From: Lebetimonas natsushimae | Lineage (GTDB): Bacteria > Campylobacterota > Campylobacteria > Campylobacterales > Nautiliaceae | Direction: 5' to 3' | Assembly: GCF_002335445.1 (NCBI RefSeq) | Contig: NZ_BDME01000002.1 | Coordinates: forward strand, 186,001-250,000 | DNA: 64,000 bases | Part shown: positions 45,673 to 54,408 of the stretch, piece by piece | Numbering within the stretch: position 1 is the stretch's first letter | Layout of the letters: each line of letters begins with the position of its first letter | Notes under the pieces: model-generated | Database searches by the model: none | What the model was told of the DNA's origin: nothing | Seen by the model: the letters and a program-made list of their open reading frames with translations, nothing else | Position numbers and translations under genes: made by a program

Positions 45673-46820
45673 GAAAAATTTTAATAATACTTTTTTTCAT
45701 TGCAGGTTTATTTGCGAATGAACTTGTGATAACTAAATATCTTGAAAACAAACCTAAAATATCAGTTCAATTTAACGGAGATAAAAATGTATTAAAAATT
45801 TTGGATATGGATTTAAAAGTATTAGATCATTTTAATTACAAATACAATGATGAAAATGCTTCTTTTAAAGTAGATTTTGAATATAAAAACAATAACTTAA
45901 CCGTTAGATATTTCAGTGGTAACAATTTATTGCAAACACATATTTACAAATCCAACACTTATGCCTTTTTCCCTTTTTTGGTTCATAAAGCGGTGTATGA
46001 TTTAAATAAATATTTTAATTTACCGGATGCTAAATTTTTAATTAGAAAAGTCATATATTCAATGTTAGTGGCGCCAAAACAGGCAAATATTTATATTTCC
46101 GACTATACTCTTTCATATAAAAAAAGATTAATAAGCGGAGGGCTTAATATTTTTCCGAAATGGGCTGATGAAAAGCAAAGGGAAATTTATTATACAAAAC
46201 TTGGAAAATATGCAACGATTTATAAATATAATATTTATACCGGAAAAAAAGAAAAAATATTAAGTTCACCCGGACTTGCTATTGTATCTGATGTTCATGA
46301 AAATAAAATATTAATCACACTGGCCCCACAGGGATTACCTGATATTTACGAATATGATACAGTTACAAAAAAACTAATAAGACTTACAAAATATTCTGGA
46401 ATAGATGTAAGCGGTAAATTTTGGGGGAATAAAATTGCATTTGTAAGTGACAGATATGGAATTCCGTTTGTATTTTCAAAAGATTTAAATACAGGCAAAA
46501 CAATAAGAGTGCTCTATCAGGGTAAAAATCAAATAGGTGTGGATACTTTTAAAAATTTACTTGTAGTGAGTGTAAGAGAAACAAATAAGGAATTTGGTGA
46601 AAATACTTTTAATCTTTTTTTGATAAATAAAAATGACGACAGCTTAAAAAGGCTCACTTTTGGCGGACAAAATATGTATGCAAATTTTTCAGTGGACGGA
46701 AATTCGATAATGTTTATAAAAAGAGAGCATTTTTTTAGTAAAATTGGTATAATACGTTTAAAGGAAAACAAGGTGTTTTATTATAAGTTGCCAAAAATAT
46801 TACAATCATTTGATTGGTAA
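45669..46820 (+). CDS. tolB: Tol-Pal system protein TolB
   Basis: 383 residues with a signal peptide (KILIILFFIAGLFANE). An N-terminal alpha/beta domain is followed by beta-propeller repeats; WADEKQREIYYTK, GLPDIYEYDTVTKKLIRLT and NKIAFVSDRYGIP are the WD-like blades typical of TolB. It binds Pal in the periplasm. It overlaps the TolA-like gene by four bases; pal starts 11 bases after its stop. Confidence 0.92.
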   Translation: MRKILIILFFIAGLFANELVITKYLENKPKISVQFNGDKNVLKILDMDLKVLDHFNYKYNDENASFKVDFEYKNNNLTVRYFSGNNLLQTHIYKSNTYAFFPFLVHKAVYDLNKYFNLPDAKFLIRKVIYSMLVAPKQANIYISDYTLSYKKRLISGGLNIFPKWADEKQREIYYTKLGKYATIYKYNIYTGKKEKILSSPGLAIVSDVHENKILITLAPQGLPDIYEYDTVTKKLIRLTKYSGIDVSGKFWGNKIAFVSDRYGIPFVFSKDLNTGKTIRVLYQGKNQIGVDTFKNLLVVSVRETNKEFGENTFNLFLINKNDDSLKRLTFGGQNMYANFSVDGNSIMFIKREHFFSKIGIIRLKENKVFYYKLPKILQSFDW

Positions 46821-46831
46821 AGGAGAAAAAA

Positions 46832-47419
46832 ATGAAAAGAAAATTATTAGTAGGTATTGCAGCGGCAGTTCTATTTTTAGCAGGATGTTCTAAACAGCCG
46901 AGTTTGGAAAATGCTCAAAATGTAAATGCTAATCAAACACAGACAGAACAGACTGCACAAACAAATGAAAATGCAACAAATCAAAATGAGAGTGTAAGTA
47001 CTGAAAATGCAAATGTTGAGGAAGAGACACTCGGTGGAGCAAAAGTCAGTGCTGAAAATGCGAATCAGGAGTTTGCAAAAAAACTTTCAAATATAGTTAT
47101 ATATTTTGATTTTGATAAATATAATATCAGACCGGACCAATGGCCAAAAGTTGAAAAACTTGCTGAACTTATAAAAAGCAATCCAAGCAATTACACAATA
47201 AGAATTGAAGGTAACTGTGATGAGTGGGGAACTGAAGAATACAATTATGCTTTGGGTTTAAAAAGGGCAAATTCTGTAAAAAATGCTTTAATAAAACTTG
47301 GTGTAGATCCTAAAAAACTTACAGTTATCAGTTATGGTGAATTAAATCCGGTATGTACTGCTCATGCTAAATGGTGCTGGAGATTAAACAGAAGAGATAA
47401 TTTTACATATCTTCCATAA
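46832..47419 (+). CDS. pal: peptidoglycan-associated lipoprotein
   Basis: 195 residues from the ATG at 46832, which follows AAAGGAG; an in-frame ATG six codons earlier would place that site inside the gene. The signal peptide ends in the lipobox LFLAGC. A Gln/Asn/Glu-rich spacer follows, then the OmpA-like peptidoglycan-binding domain: VIYFDFDKYNIRPDQWPKVE, EGNCDEWGTEEYNYALGLKR and SYGELNPVC. It anchors the outer membrane to the wall and to TolB. The C-terminal ends with an unusual WCWRLNRRDNF, close to the normal NRR motif. Confidence 0.95.
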   Translation: MKRKLLVGIAAAVLFLAGCSKQPSLENAQNVNANQTQTEQTAQTNENATNQNESVSTENANVEEETLGGAKVSAENANQEFAKKLSNIVIYFDFDKYNIRPDQWPKVEKLAELIKSNPSNYTIRIEGNCDEWGTEEYNYALGLKRANSVKNALIKLGVDPKKLTVISYGELNPVCTAHAKWCWRLNRRDNFTYLP

Positions 47420-47424
47420 TCAGG

Positions 47425-47448
47425 TACAATTCCTAAAAAAGGAATTGT
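47425..47448 (+). promoter_or_regulatory. cpoB -10 box within a perfect ribosome-site-masking inverted repeat
   Basis: ACAATTCCT (47426-47434) and AGGAATTGT (47440-47448) form a perfect 9-base inverted repeat with a five-A loop, directly before the ATG at 47449. The 3' arm holds the ribosome site; the 5' arm overlaps TACAAT (47425-47430), the likely -10. Confidence 0.55.
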
Positions 47449-48294
47449 ATGAAAAAACTTCTTTTTTTACTTCCCTTATTATTATTTGCTGATGTTGACC
47501 CTTTTAATGCAGGTAATTTGAATTCTCCTAACCCGTATGGTCTGACTCCGGATGAGAAAGCTATTTTAAAAAATAAGAATGAAATAAATAAAAATAAAAA
47601 AACAATTTTAAAATTGGAAAATGAAATAAAAAAAATAAAAAATGATATAGCCAGTAAACTGGTAATGTATGATGAAACTATTAACGATTTAAAAGATAAA
47701 ACTTCTTCAATCAATACTATTATCAGTGAAATAGACAATTTGAATCAAAAAATAAGCATTATTGAAAACAATCTTTCAAATTTAGAAAACAATATCACCG
47801 CTTTAAACAAAAAATATGATACGTTAAAAGAAAGTATTAATCAAATTGTAAAAGTCCAAAATGAAAATTTTAAATATTTGACAACTTCTATCCAAAATAT
47901 ACTGATTCAAATAAAAAATCAAAACACATCGCCGAAATCCGCATTTTTAAAAGCAAAAAAATTATATTTTTCAGGTAAATTAAATGAGGCAAAAAATTTA
48001 TTTTTAATATCACTAAATAATAATTATTTACCGGCTACTAGCAGTTTTTATTTGGGTGAAATTGCTTATAAGCAAAAAAAATATAAAGAAGCTTTGGCGT
48101 ATTATAAAAAAAGCATAAGTTTATATCCGAAAAAAACTTCTTTTACTGATAAACTTCTTTATCATACAGGAATGTCATTTGAAAAACTGGGCATGAGTGA
48201 AAATGCAAAATTAACGTTTGAAAAATTAATTCATGATTTTAAAAATTCAAAATACGCGAATTTAGCTAAAAAAGAGTTGGAAAAACTGAAATAA
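47449..48294 (+). CDS. cpoB: CpoB/YbgF-like periplasmic coiled-coil TPR protein
   Basis: 281 residues: signal peptide (KKLLFLLPLLLFADVD), a long coiled coil at ~45-155 (KKTILKLENEIKKIKND, SIIENNLSNLENNITAL) and C-terminal TPRs (AKKLYFSGKLNEAKNLFL, YFLGEI-type helices, then LLYHTGMSFEKLG). CpoB works with Tol-Pal and links outer-membrane constriction to septal wall synthesis. It is placed just after pal, as in most proteobacteria, with its own -10 and inverted repeat. Confidence 0.85.
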   Translation: MKKLLFLLPLLLFADVDPFNAGNLNSPNPYGLTPDEKAILKNKNEINKNKKTILKLENEIKKIKNDIASKLVMYDETINDLKDKTSSINTIISEIDNLNQKISIIENNLSNLENNITALNKKYDTLKESINQIVKVQNENFKYLTTSIQNILIQIKNQNTSPKSAFLKAKKLYFSGKLNEAKNLFLISLNNNYLPATSSFYLGEIAYKQKKYKEALAYYKKSISLYPKKTSFTDKLLYHTGMSFEKLGMSENAKLTFEKLIHDFKNSKYANLAKKELEKLK

Positions 48295-48299
48295 TATGT

Positions 48300-48305
48300 T
48301 ATACT
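48300..48305 (+). promoter_or_regulatory. -10 box of the FKBP gene
   Basis: TATACT at 48300-48305, with AAAGGA before the ATG at 48329. Confidence 0.45.
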
Positions 48306-48328
48306 GTGAAAAATTATAAAGGAAAATT

Positions 48329-48817
48329 ATGGCTGAAGTTTATTCAATAGAATATACAGTAAAAAATAAAGAAGGTGAAGTAGTTGATACTAATAAAGGA
48401 CAGGCTCCGCTTGAATTTGTTGCAGGAAAAGGACAGATTATCCCTGGTCTTGAAAAAGAAATTGTGAAAATGAATGCCGGAGAGGAAAAAAGCGTTGTAG
48501 TACCTGCTGCTGAGGCATATGGTGAAAGAAATGAAGAAGCGGTTCAAACTCTTCCAAGAGAGCAGTTTGAAGGAATTGAACTTCAAAAAGGAATGACACT
48601 TTACGGTCAGTCTCCTGATGGACAAACAATTGCAGTAACTGTTAAAGATTTTAATGATAAAGAAGTTACAATAGATTATAATCATCCGTTAGCGGGGGAA
48701 GATTTATATTTTGATGTAAAAGTTGTATCAAAAAGAGAAGCCACACCAGAGGAGGCTTTAACTGGTCAAATTGGCGGTAATGCCTGCGAATGTGGTGAAG
48801 GATGCGGGTGCCATTAA
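48329..48817 (+). CDS. slyD: SlyD-type FKBP peptidyl-prolyl isomerase
   Basis: 162 residues. The FKBP core (GKGQIIPGLEKEIVKMNAGE near residue 30) carries the insert-in-flap domain between PAAEAYGERNEEAV and YNHPLAGEDLYFDV, the SlyD arrangement of prolyl isomerase plus chaperone. The tail CECGEGCGCH is a short Cys/His metal-binding segment; in SlyD such tails supply nickel for hydrogenase maturation, relevant to a hydrogen-using epsilonproteobacterium, but not demonstrated. The stop codon lies in the loop of a strong terminator. Confidence 0.9.
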   Translation: MAEVYSIEYTVKNKEGEVVDTNKGQAPLEFVAGKGQIIPGLEKEIVKMNAGEEKSVVVPAAEAYGERNEEAVQTLPREQFEGIELQKGMTLYGQSPDGQTIAVTVKDFNDKEVTIDYNHPLAGEDLYFDVKVVSKREATPEEALTGQIGGNACECGEGCGCH

Positions 48818-48832
48818 TGGCCCGCTTTTTTT
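48804..48832 (+). terminator. intrinsic terminator overlapping the end of the FKBP gene
   Basis: GCGGG (48804-48808) pairs with CCCGC (48821-48825) and CCAT with ATGG inside it; seven T follow (48826-48832). The stop codon 48815-48817 lies at the tip. Confidence 0.85.
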
Positions 48833-48846
48833 ATTGGAATTAATTG

Positions 48847-48857
48847 GTGACTGACAC
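48847..48857. repeat. REP-like imperfect palindrome GTGACTGACAC
   Basis: Eleven bases between the FKBP terminator and fabD, with the same GTG...CAC ends as the element at 4759. No transposase gene nearby. Confidence 0.25.
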
Positions 48858-48917
48858 TTAAAATTTACTCATAAAATAGTTTATTTTAAATATAATTAAT
48901 ATAATATCCCAATTTTA

Positions 48918-48944
48918 CATTATCCATTTTCAATTTTTCATTTT
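48918..48944 (-). repeat. AT-rich dispersed repeat, copy 3
   Basis: On the minus strand: AAAATGAAAAATTG / AAAATGGATAATG. It lies 38 bases before the fabD start and upstream of its TATAAT (48956-48961). Confidence 0.5.
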
Positions 48945-48981
48945 AAGAATTATTGTATAATTTTATAAAAAAAGGATATAA

Positions 48982-49887
48982 ATGAAACTTGGTCTTTTAT
49001 TTCCGGGACAGGGTTCTCAGTTTATTGGTATGGGAAAAGATTTTTATGAAAATTCAGAACTTGCACGAGAAATGTTTGAAATTGCAAGTGAGGCAATCAA
49101 AATTGATTTTAAAAAACTTATGTTTGAAGAAAATGACGATATTAATAAAACAGAATATACTCAACCGGCAATTTTGCTTTATTCCGCAATAGCCTATAAA
49201 CTTTTTGAGCAAAATAAAAACTTTACATATAATTTTTCACTTGGGCATTCTCTTGGTGAATTTAGTGCCCTGTATTCTGCCGGGGCAATGGAACTTGCTG
49301 ATGCTATCAGATTGGTACATGAGAGAGGAAAACTTATGAATTTAGCTTTTAAAGACAAAGTGGGAAGTATGATGGTGGTTTTAGGACTTGATGATAATAT
49401 TGTAGAGGAAGTGTGCAAAGATTCAAATTTAAAAGTTTGGCCTGCAAATTATAATAGTGACGGACAGATTGTAATTGCCGGAATCAGAGATGATTTGGTT
49501 AAATTGGAACCTGTTTTAAAAGAGAAAGGTGCAAAAAGGGTAATGCTTCTTAATATGAGCGTTGCAAGTCACTGTCCTTTGCTTGAAAGTGCGGTTAAAC
49601 CTTTGAAGGAACTGCTTGATGAATATTTGAAAGATGAATTTAAAAATGTTGTAAGCAATGTAACTGCAAAAGCATATAATACTAAAAAAGAAGCATTGGA
49701 ACTTTTACCGATTCAGCTTACAAAACCTGTTCTTTATAAACAGTCAATCAAAAATTATGAAAATGAGGCGGACTTTTTTATTGAGTTTGGAGGAAAAGTT
49801 TTAATGGGAATAAACAGAAAAATAACCAAGAAAAAAACATATCCTGTAACTGATATGGCAAGTTTGGAAAAGGTTATAAATTTATGA
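48982..49887 (+). CDS. fabD: malonyl-CoA:ACP transacylase
   Basis: 301 residues. The N-terminal LLFPGQGSQFIGMG oxyanion region, the nucleophilic Ser in GHSLGEFSAL near residue 88 and the catalytic His in VASHCPLLESAV near 195 are intact. It loads malonate onto AcpP for fatty-acid synthesis. Its promoter has TATAAT at 48956-48961. It overlaps the nitrilase-family gene by an ATGA; fabD near mtnN and ttcA matches the Campylobacter gene order as I know it. Confidence 0.96.
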   Translation: MKLGLLFPGQGSQFIGMGKDFYENSELAREMFEIASEAIKIDFKKLMFEENDDINKTEYTQPAILLYSAIAYKLFEQNKNFTYNFSLGHSLGEFSALYSAGAMELADAIRLVHERGKLMNLAFKDKVGSMMVVLGLDDNIVEEVCKDSNLKVWPANYNSDGQIVIAGIRDDLVKLEPVLKEKGAKRVMLLNMSVASHCPLLESAVKPLKELLDEYLKDEFKNVVSNVTAKAYNTKKEALELLPIQLTKPVLYKQSIKNYENEADFFIEFGGKVLMGINRKITKKKTYPVTDMASLEKVINL

Positions 49888-50624
49888 AAATAGCTCTAGC
49901 ACAGATAAGACCAAAATTAAGTCCTGATAATCTCAGTAAACATATTGAATTTATAGATAAAACCGATGCAGATTTAATTATTTTTCCGGAACTGAGTCTA
50001 AATGGATATAAAATAAAAGATGCCTTGCTTGAAGATGCTTTCAATGTTGTTTTTTTTGAAAAAATAAAATTCAATAAAGATGTTGTGTTGGGGGCTGCAT
50101 TAAAAATTGACAATAAGATTTTTAATTCGGCTTTATATCTGGGGGAAGAATTGATAATTCATCATAAAAAACATCTACCGACTTACGGCGTGTTTGAAGA
50201 GGGAAGATTCTTTTTTGCAGGGAGTGAATTTAAAAGTTTTAATACAAAATTCGGGAAAACCAGTATGTTTATATGCGAAGATGTATTTAGTGGTGAGGCC
50301 ATTGATTTTGTTGCAAAAGAAAAGCCCGATTTAATTATTGTAATTTCCGCTTCTCCTGCAAGAGAATTTAAGGATAATAAGCTGTTAATAGAAGAGCAGT
50401 GGGAGAGTGTATTAAAAACAATGGCTATTTTAAGCGGCGGATATGTGGCATTTTGCAATAGGGTGGGGTTTGAAGACGGACTTGGATTTTGGGGAGGCAG
50501 CAGGGTAATTAACCCAAAAGGGGAGGTTGAAGTAAAAGCCTCTTACTTTGAAGAGGAACTGATTGAGAGTGAGCTGAGTCATAAACTAACTTTTACCCAG
50601 AAATATTTTTTAAGGAAATCTTAA
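49884..50624 (+). CDS. carbon-nitrogen hydrolase (nitrilase superfamily) protein
   Basis: 246 residues. The catalytic triad can be placed: Glu in FPELSLNGY, Lys in HHKKHLPTYGVFEE and Cys in MFICEDVFS. The Lys and Cys surroundings (KxxLPxYGVFxE, ICED) resemble the glutaminase domain of NAD+ synthetases more than omega-amidases, but no synthetase domain is attached. The substrate is unknown. It overlaps fabD by four bases and mtnN by one, so it is co-translated. Confidence 0.82.
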   Translation: MKIALAQIRPKLSPDNLSKHIEFIDKTDADLIIFPELSLNGYKIKDALLEDAFNVVFFEKIKFNKDVVLGAALKIDNKIFNSALYLGEELIIHHKKHLPTYGVFEEGRFFFAGSEFKSFNTKFGKTSMFICEDVFSGEAIDFVAKEKPDLIIVISASPAREFKDNKLLIEEQWESVLKTMAILSGGYVAFCNRVGFEDGLGFWGGSRVINPKGEVEVKASYFEEELIESELSHKLTFTQKYFLRKS

Positions 50625-51313
50625 TGATAGCTATAATGTGTGCAATGAGGGAAGAGCTTGAACCTATTTTAGAATATCTGAAATTAAAAGAAACAGTGGA
50701 ATATGCTAATAATAAATATTATTTGGCAAAATTTAATAATTTGGACTTGGTTTTAGCCTATTCAAAAATAGGAAAAGTGAATGCTGCTTTGAGTGCTGCT
50801 ATACTTATTGAAAAATTTAATGCTAAAAAACTGCTTTTTAGCGGTGTTGCCGGAGCGATTGAGAGAGATTTGAAAATAGGGGATTTGATAATTGCTACAA
50901 AAACCTGTCAGCATGATATAGATTTGACGGTATTTGGATATGAGCCCGGTTTTATACCTGAGAGTAAAGTATTTTTTGAATGTGATGAAAATTTAAATCA
51001 TATTGCAAAAAAAGTAGCCGGTAAACTTGGTATAAAATTAAAAGAAGGTATTATTGCAAGCGGAGACCAGTTTATCCATTCAAAAGAGAAAAAAGAATGG
51101 ATTGCCAAAACTTTTGGAGCGAGTGCCATTGAGATGGAAGGCGGGGCTGTAGGATGTGTATGTGATAATGAAAGTGTGCCTTTTTTTATGTTGAGGGCTA
51201 TAAGTGATGCGGCGGAAGAAGGTGCCGGAATTGATTTTGATGAATTTTTAGAGGAATCTTCACGTGTGAGTGCCAAATTTTTAATTGAAATGTTAAAGGA
51301 AATAGATGAATAA
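50624..51313 (+). CDS. mtnN: 5'-methylthioadenosine/S-adenosylhomocysteine nucleosidase
   Basis: 229 residues. Phosphorylase-superfamily fold: FSGVAGAIERDLKIGDLIIA, substrate loop SGDQFIHSKEKKEW, ribose-binding AIEMEGGAVGCVC and the catalytic Asp in LRAISDAAEEG. It recycles methylthioadenosine and SAH; in Campylobacterota the same enzyme also splits 6-amino-6-deoxyfutalosine for menaquinone synthesis, which is family knowledge. It overlaps both neighbours. Confidence 0.94.
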   Translation: MIAIMCAMREELEPILEYLKLKETVEYANNKYYLAKFNNLDLVLAYSKIGKVNAALSAAILIEKFNAKKLLFSGVAGAIERDLKIGDLIIATKTCQHDIDLTVFGYEPGFIPESKVFFECDENLNHIAKKVAGKLGIKLKEGIIASGDQFIHSKEKKEWIAKTFGASAIEMEGGAVGCVCDNESVPFFMLRAISDAAEEGAGIDFDEFLEESSRVSAKFLIEMLKEIDE

Positions 51314-52496
51314 ACAAAAATATTTGATAATGGGAATAACTTTTTTAATTTTAATAGCCATAACACCTTTTGTTTTTTCAAAACTTATGAATGCAAAACT
51401 TAATAAAATGGTGGAAAACTTAAATAAAGAAGGTTACAGCGTTAAATTAATTAAAGATAAAAGTTCTTATTTAAAAACTGACAAAGTTTTTTTGGTTGAT
51501 ATACCCGGAGATAAACTCAATAACCAGTTAGTTGATAATCTTAAATTTAAAATAGAAACCACTTTTAACAATCTGCCTGTAACAAAAGTTGATTTTAAAG
51601 GTGTTTTGGAAAAAATTGATTTGACGGCAAAAGAATATAATGATGAGATAAATTCACTTTTTGATAAAAAAATAAAATTTACCGCCGTAACACCTAATTT
51701 TAAGGTATATGATTATAAACTTGAAGATATAAATTTACCTGTAGGAAATGCTGAAGTTAACATAAAAGGGATTAAAGGAATTTTTGAATACAGTGATATA
51801 AAAAACAATAAACTCTCAATTGATGATATTTCTTTTATAACAGATAATCTCTTAATTGAAATGAAAAATATAAGAAACAATTCTTTTTATAAAAAAAATA
51901 ACATAAAAAATGAAAACAGTTTTGATTTTTATTTAAAAGTGGCAAATAACAATATTCAAATTAATAATGTTAAAATTTCCACTAATTCACTGATTGATAA
52001 AAAAACTTCCGTTATTTCCAAAATATCTTTTGATAAGTTTATAAGTAATTTTTTAAATATGGATAATTTTATGTTTAATATAAATGTTTTGAATCTTGAT
52101 ACTCCTGCATTAATTGCAGTTGCAAATGAAATAGACCCGCAAAAAAGGGATTTACTTACATTAAATTTACTTAAAAAAGGTTTAGAAATAAATTTACAAT
52201 CACAGGCTGAAAAAATTGAAGTTATGAATAAAAGTCTTGGTTTTTATTTAGTTGATGCAAATTTAAAAGTATTGCCGGATCCTAATTTGCAAGAAGATAT
52301 TAAAACCAATAATTTAAAATTTTTAGATTCAACCATACATTATGAAAGCACTCCTGAAATTGCAACATTATTTATGAATCTTTTTCCAAAAAGTGCATTT
52401 TTGTTTGCTTTAGCTAAAAAAACAAATGGAAAAGTTATTTTAGATATATCTTTAAAAAATTCAAAATTATTGATTAACGGGGAAGAAGTTAAGTGA
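51306..52496 (+). CDS. DUF945/YdgA-like periplasmic protein
   Basis: 396 residues with an N-terminal signal anchor (YLIMGITFLILIAITPFVF) and a long extracytoplasmic beta-rich body (LPVTKVDFKGVLEKIDLT, LNLLKKGLEINLQSQ, LFPKSAFLFALAKKTNGK). The pattern of an anchor followed by repeated hydrophobic strands and a late NG(K/V)xxxD segment fits the DUF945/YdgA group, whose function is not settled. It overlaps mtnN by eight bases and ttcA by a GTGA. Assignment is tentative. Confidence 0.55.
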   Translation: MNKQKYLIMGITFLILIAITPFVFSKLMNAKLNKMVENLNKEGYSVKLIKDKSSYLKTDKVFLVDIPGDKLNNQLVDNLKFKIETTFNNLPVTKVDFKGVLEKIDLTAKEYNDEINSLFDKKIKFTAVTPNFKVYDYKLEDINLPVGNAEVNIKGIKGIFEYSDIKNNKLSIDDISFITDNLLIEMKNIRNNSFYKKNNIKNENSFDFYLKVANNNIQINNVKISTNSLIDKKTSVISKISFDKFISNFLNMDNFMFNINVLNLDTPALIAVANEIDPQKRDLLTLNLLKKGLEINLQSQAEKIEVMNKSLGFYLVDANLKVLPDPNLQEDIKTNNLKFLDSTIHYESTPEIATLFMNLFPKSAFLFALAKKTNGKVILDISLKNSKLLINGEEVK

Positions 52497-53266
52497 ATCC
52501 GATAAAAGATATATTTTTTTCAAAAAAAGTGACTAAATTTGTAGGACGGGTTCAGGGTGAATTTGAACTGATAAAACCTGGTGACAGGGTTTTGGTGGCC
52601 TTCAGTGGTGGAAAAGACAGTTTTGTTTTGCTTCATGTATTAAAAAGAATGCAGCTTATCGCCCCTTTTTCTTTTGAACTTGCCGCAATTACCATTGATT
52701 CTCAGACAGGAATTGATTATACTCCTTTAAAAGAGCATTGTGAAAAATTCGGGATAGAGTATATTTGGTATAAGACACCTATTTTTGAAATATTGGAAGA
52801 AAAAAAGCGACCCGGGAGCAGTCCATGCAGTTTTTGTGCAAGAATGAGAAGGGGGGCGCTTTATACAAAAGCAAAAGAGCTTGAATATAATAAATTAGCA
52901 TTAGGACATCATTTTGACGATGCGGTGGAAACTTTTTTTATGGGACTTTTTTATAATGGAATAATGCGTTCAATGCCTCCTAAATATACGGCCTATACAG
53001 GTCTTGAAGTAATAAGACCTATGATCAAGGTCAGGGAAAAATGGATTGAATATATGGCAGGTAAAAACAGTTTTCCGATAATCAGTGGAGAAGAAAGCTG
53101 CTTGGCTTACAGGGCCAGTGACGGAAAAGAACCGTATGCCAGGGAAAAAGTAAAGAATTGGCTAAAAGAAATGGAAAAAGAAAATCCAAAATTTTTTCAA
53201 AGGCTTGAGAGTGCATTTTCACATATAGACTGCGATACGTTTTTTATGAAGGAGTTTTTGAAGTGA
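52493..53266 (+). CDS. ttcA: TtcA-like tRNA 2-thiocytidine synthetase
   Basis: 257 residues. The PP-loop ATP pyrophosphatase motif is AFSGGKDSFVLLHVL near residue 36. A cysteine pair, PCSFCARMRRGALY, binds the Fe-S cluster with a third ligand (EESCLAYR). TtcA puts sulfur on C32 of certain tRNAs. The start is GTG, overlapping the upstream stop as GTGA. mnmA, a second tRNA thiolation gene, follows with the same kind of overlap. Confidence 0.88.
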   Translation: MNPIKDIFFSKKVTKFVGRVQGEFELIKPGDRVLVAFSGGKDSFVLLHVLKRMQLIAPFSFELAAITIDSQTGIDYTPLKEHCEKFGIEYIWYKTPIFEILEEKKRPGSSPCSFCARMRRGALYTKAKELEYNKLALGHHFDDAVETFFMGLFYNGIMRSMPPKYTAYTGLEVIRPMIKVREKWIEYMAGKNSFPIISGEESCLAYRASDGKEPYAREKVKNWLKEMEKENPKFFQRLESAFSHIDCDTFFMKEFLK

Positions 53267-54285
53267 GAGTGTTAATGGGAGTTAGCGGAGGGGTTGACAG
53301 TGCAGTCGCTACTTATCTTTTAAAACAAAAAGGTTATGAAGTAATTGGAATTTATCTTAAAATGCACAGAGGTGTAAATCATAAGGAAAATTTGGAAAAA
53401 ATAGAAAAAATCAGTAAAAAAATAGGTTTTGAATATGTTGTTGAAGATGTTGAAGAAGAATTTCAAAAAGAAGTATATGAATATTTTGTAAAAAGTTATG
53501 AAGTTGGGGCGACCCCGAATCCGTGTGCAATGTGTAACAGAAAAATAAAATTTGGAATTTTTATGAATTTTTTGGAAAAATACAACTGCCAAAAAGCTGC
53601 AACCGGGCATTATGTAAGAAATGACGGAGAATTTTTATATGAGGCCAAGGATAAAAACAAAGACCAGAGTTATTTTTTGTTTGGAATAAAAAAAGAAATT
53701 TTACCCAAAGTTATTTTTCCGCTGGGGGATTATACAAAAGATGAAATTAAAGAAATTGCCAAAAAAATCGGGCTTGATGAATTTGCAAACCAGAAAGAAT
53801 CCCAGGATATCTGTTTTATAGACACAAATTATATTGAGGTGCTTAAAAATCATTTTAATCCCCAAAAAAAAGGTATAGTGGTAGATAAAAGTGGTAAAAA
53901 AATAGGTTACCATAAAGGATATGCGTTTTATACGATAGGTCAGAGAAAAGGATTTAATCTTTTTAAAGCCCATAAACCCCATTATGTAATTGGAATTGAT
54001 GCTAAAGCCAATAAACTGATTGTCGGAGAAAAAAAAGATCTGGAAAAAAGGACGGTTTTTCTAAAAGGGGTAAATTTATTTATTGATAAGAATGAATTTG
54101 CAGCGCTTTCAAAAGTAAGATACCGTGCTCCTAAACTGCCATCTGTTGTAAAAATGGAGAGTAAAACTAAAGCCGTCGTTAAGTTTTTAGAACCGGCTGT
54201 GGGAGTGGCAAAAGGCCAGGCATGTGTATTTTATGACGGTGAAAAACTCCTTGGAGGGGGATGGATAAGGGGGGCGAAAAAATAA
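53263..54285 (+). CDS. mnmA: tRNA-specific 2-thiouridylase MnmA
   Basis: 340 residues. The PP-loop is GVSGGVDSAVATYLL at the N-terminus; catalytic cysteines are in TPNPCAMCNRKIKF and ESQDICFIDT, and GQRKGF follows as usual. MnmA thiolates U34 of Lys, Glu and Gln tRNAs, acting on the same wobble base as MnmG. The start is GTG overlapping ttcA. Its stop codon is part of the AT-rich dispersed repeat. Confidence 0.96.
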   Translation: MRVLMGVSGGVDSAVATYLLKQKGYEVIGIYLKMHRGVNHKENLEKIEKISKKIGFEYVVEDVEEEFQKEVYEYFVKSYEVGATPNPCAMCNRKIKFGIFMNFLEKYNCQKAATGHYVRNDGEFLYEAKDKNKDQSYFLFGIKKEILPKVIFPLGDYTKDEIKEIAKKIGLDEFANQKESQDICFIDTNYIEVLKNHFNPQKKGIVVDKSGKKIGYHKGYAFYTIGQRKGFNLFKAHKPHYVIGIDAKANKLIVGEKKDLEKRTVFLKGVNLFIDKNEFAALSKVRYRAPKLPSVVKMESKTKAVVKFLEPAVGVAKGQACVFYDGEKLLGGGWIRGAKK

Positions 54286-54314
54286 TGGATAATGGATAAT
54301 GAAAAATTAAAAAT
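54282..54314 (+). repeat. AT-rich dispersed repeat, copy 4
   Basis: Blocks of ATAATGG / ATAATGG / ATAATG / AAAAATT / AAAAAT begin at the mnmA stop codon and fill the first part of the gap before prs. Confidence 0.55.
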
Positions 54315-54408
54315 ATAAAAAAATGTAAGAAGAATAATATAAAATTAAAAAATGAAAATTTAATTTAATTTTGATAACATTTCAATAACAAAACTAAGGA
54401 GAAAAAAA

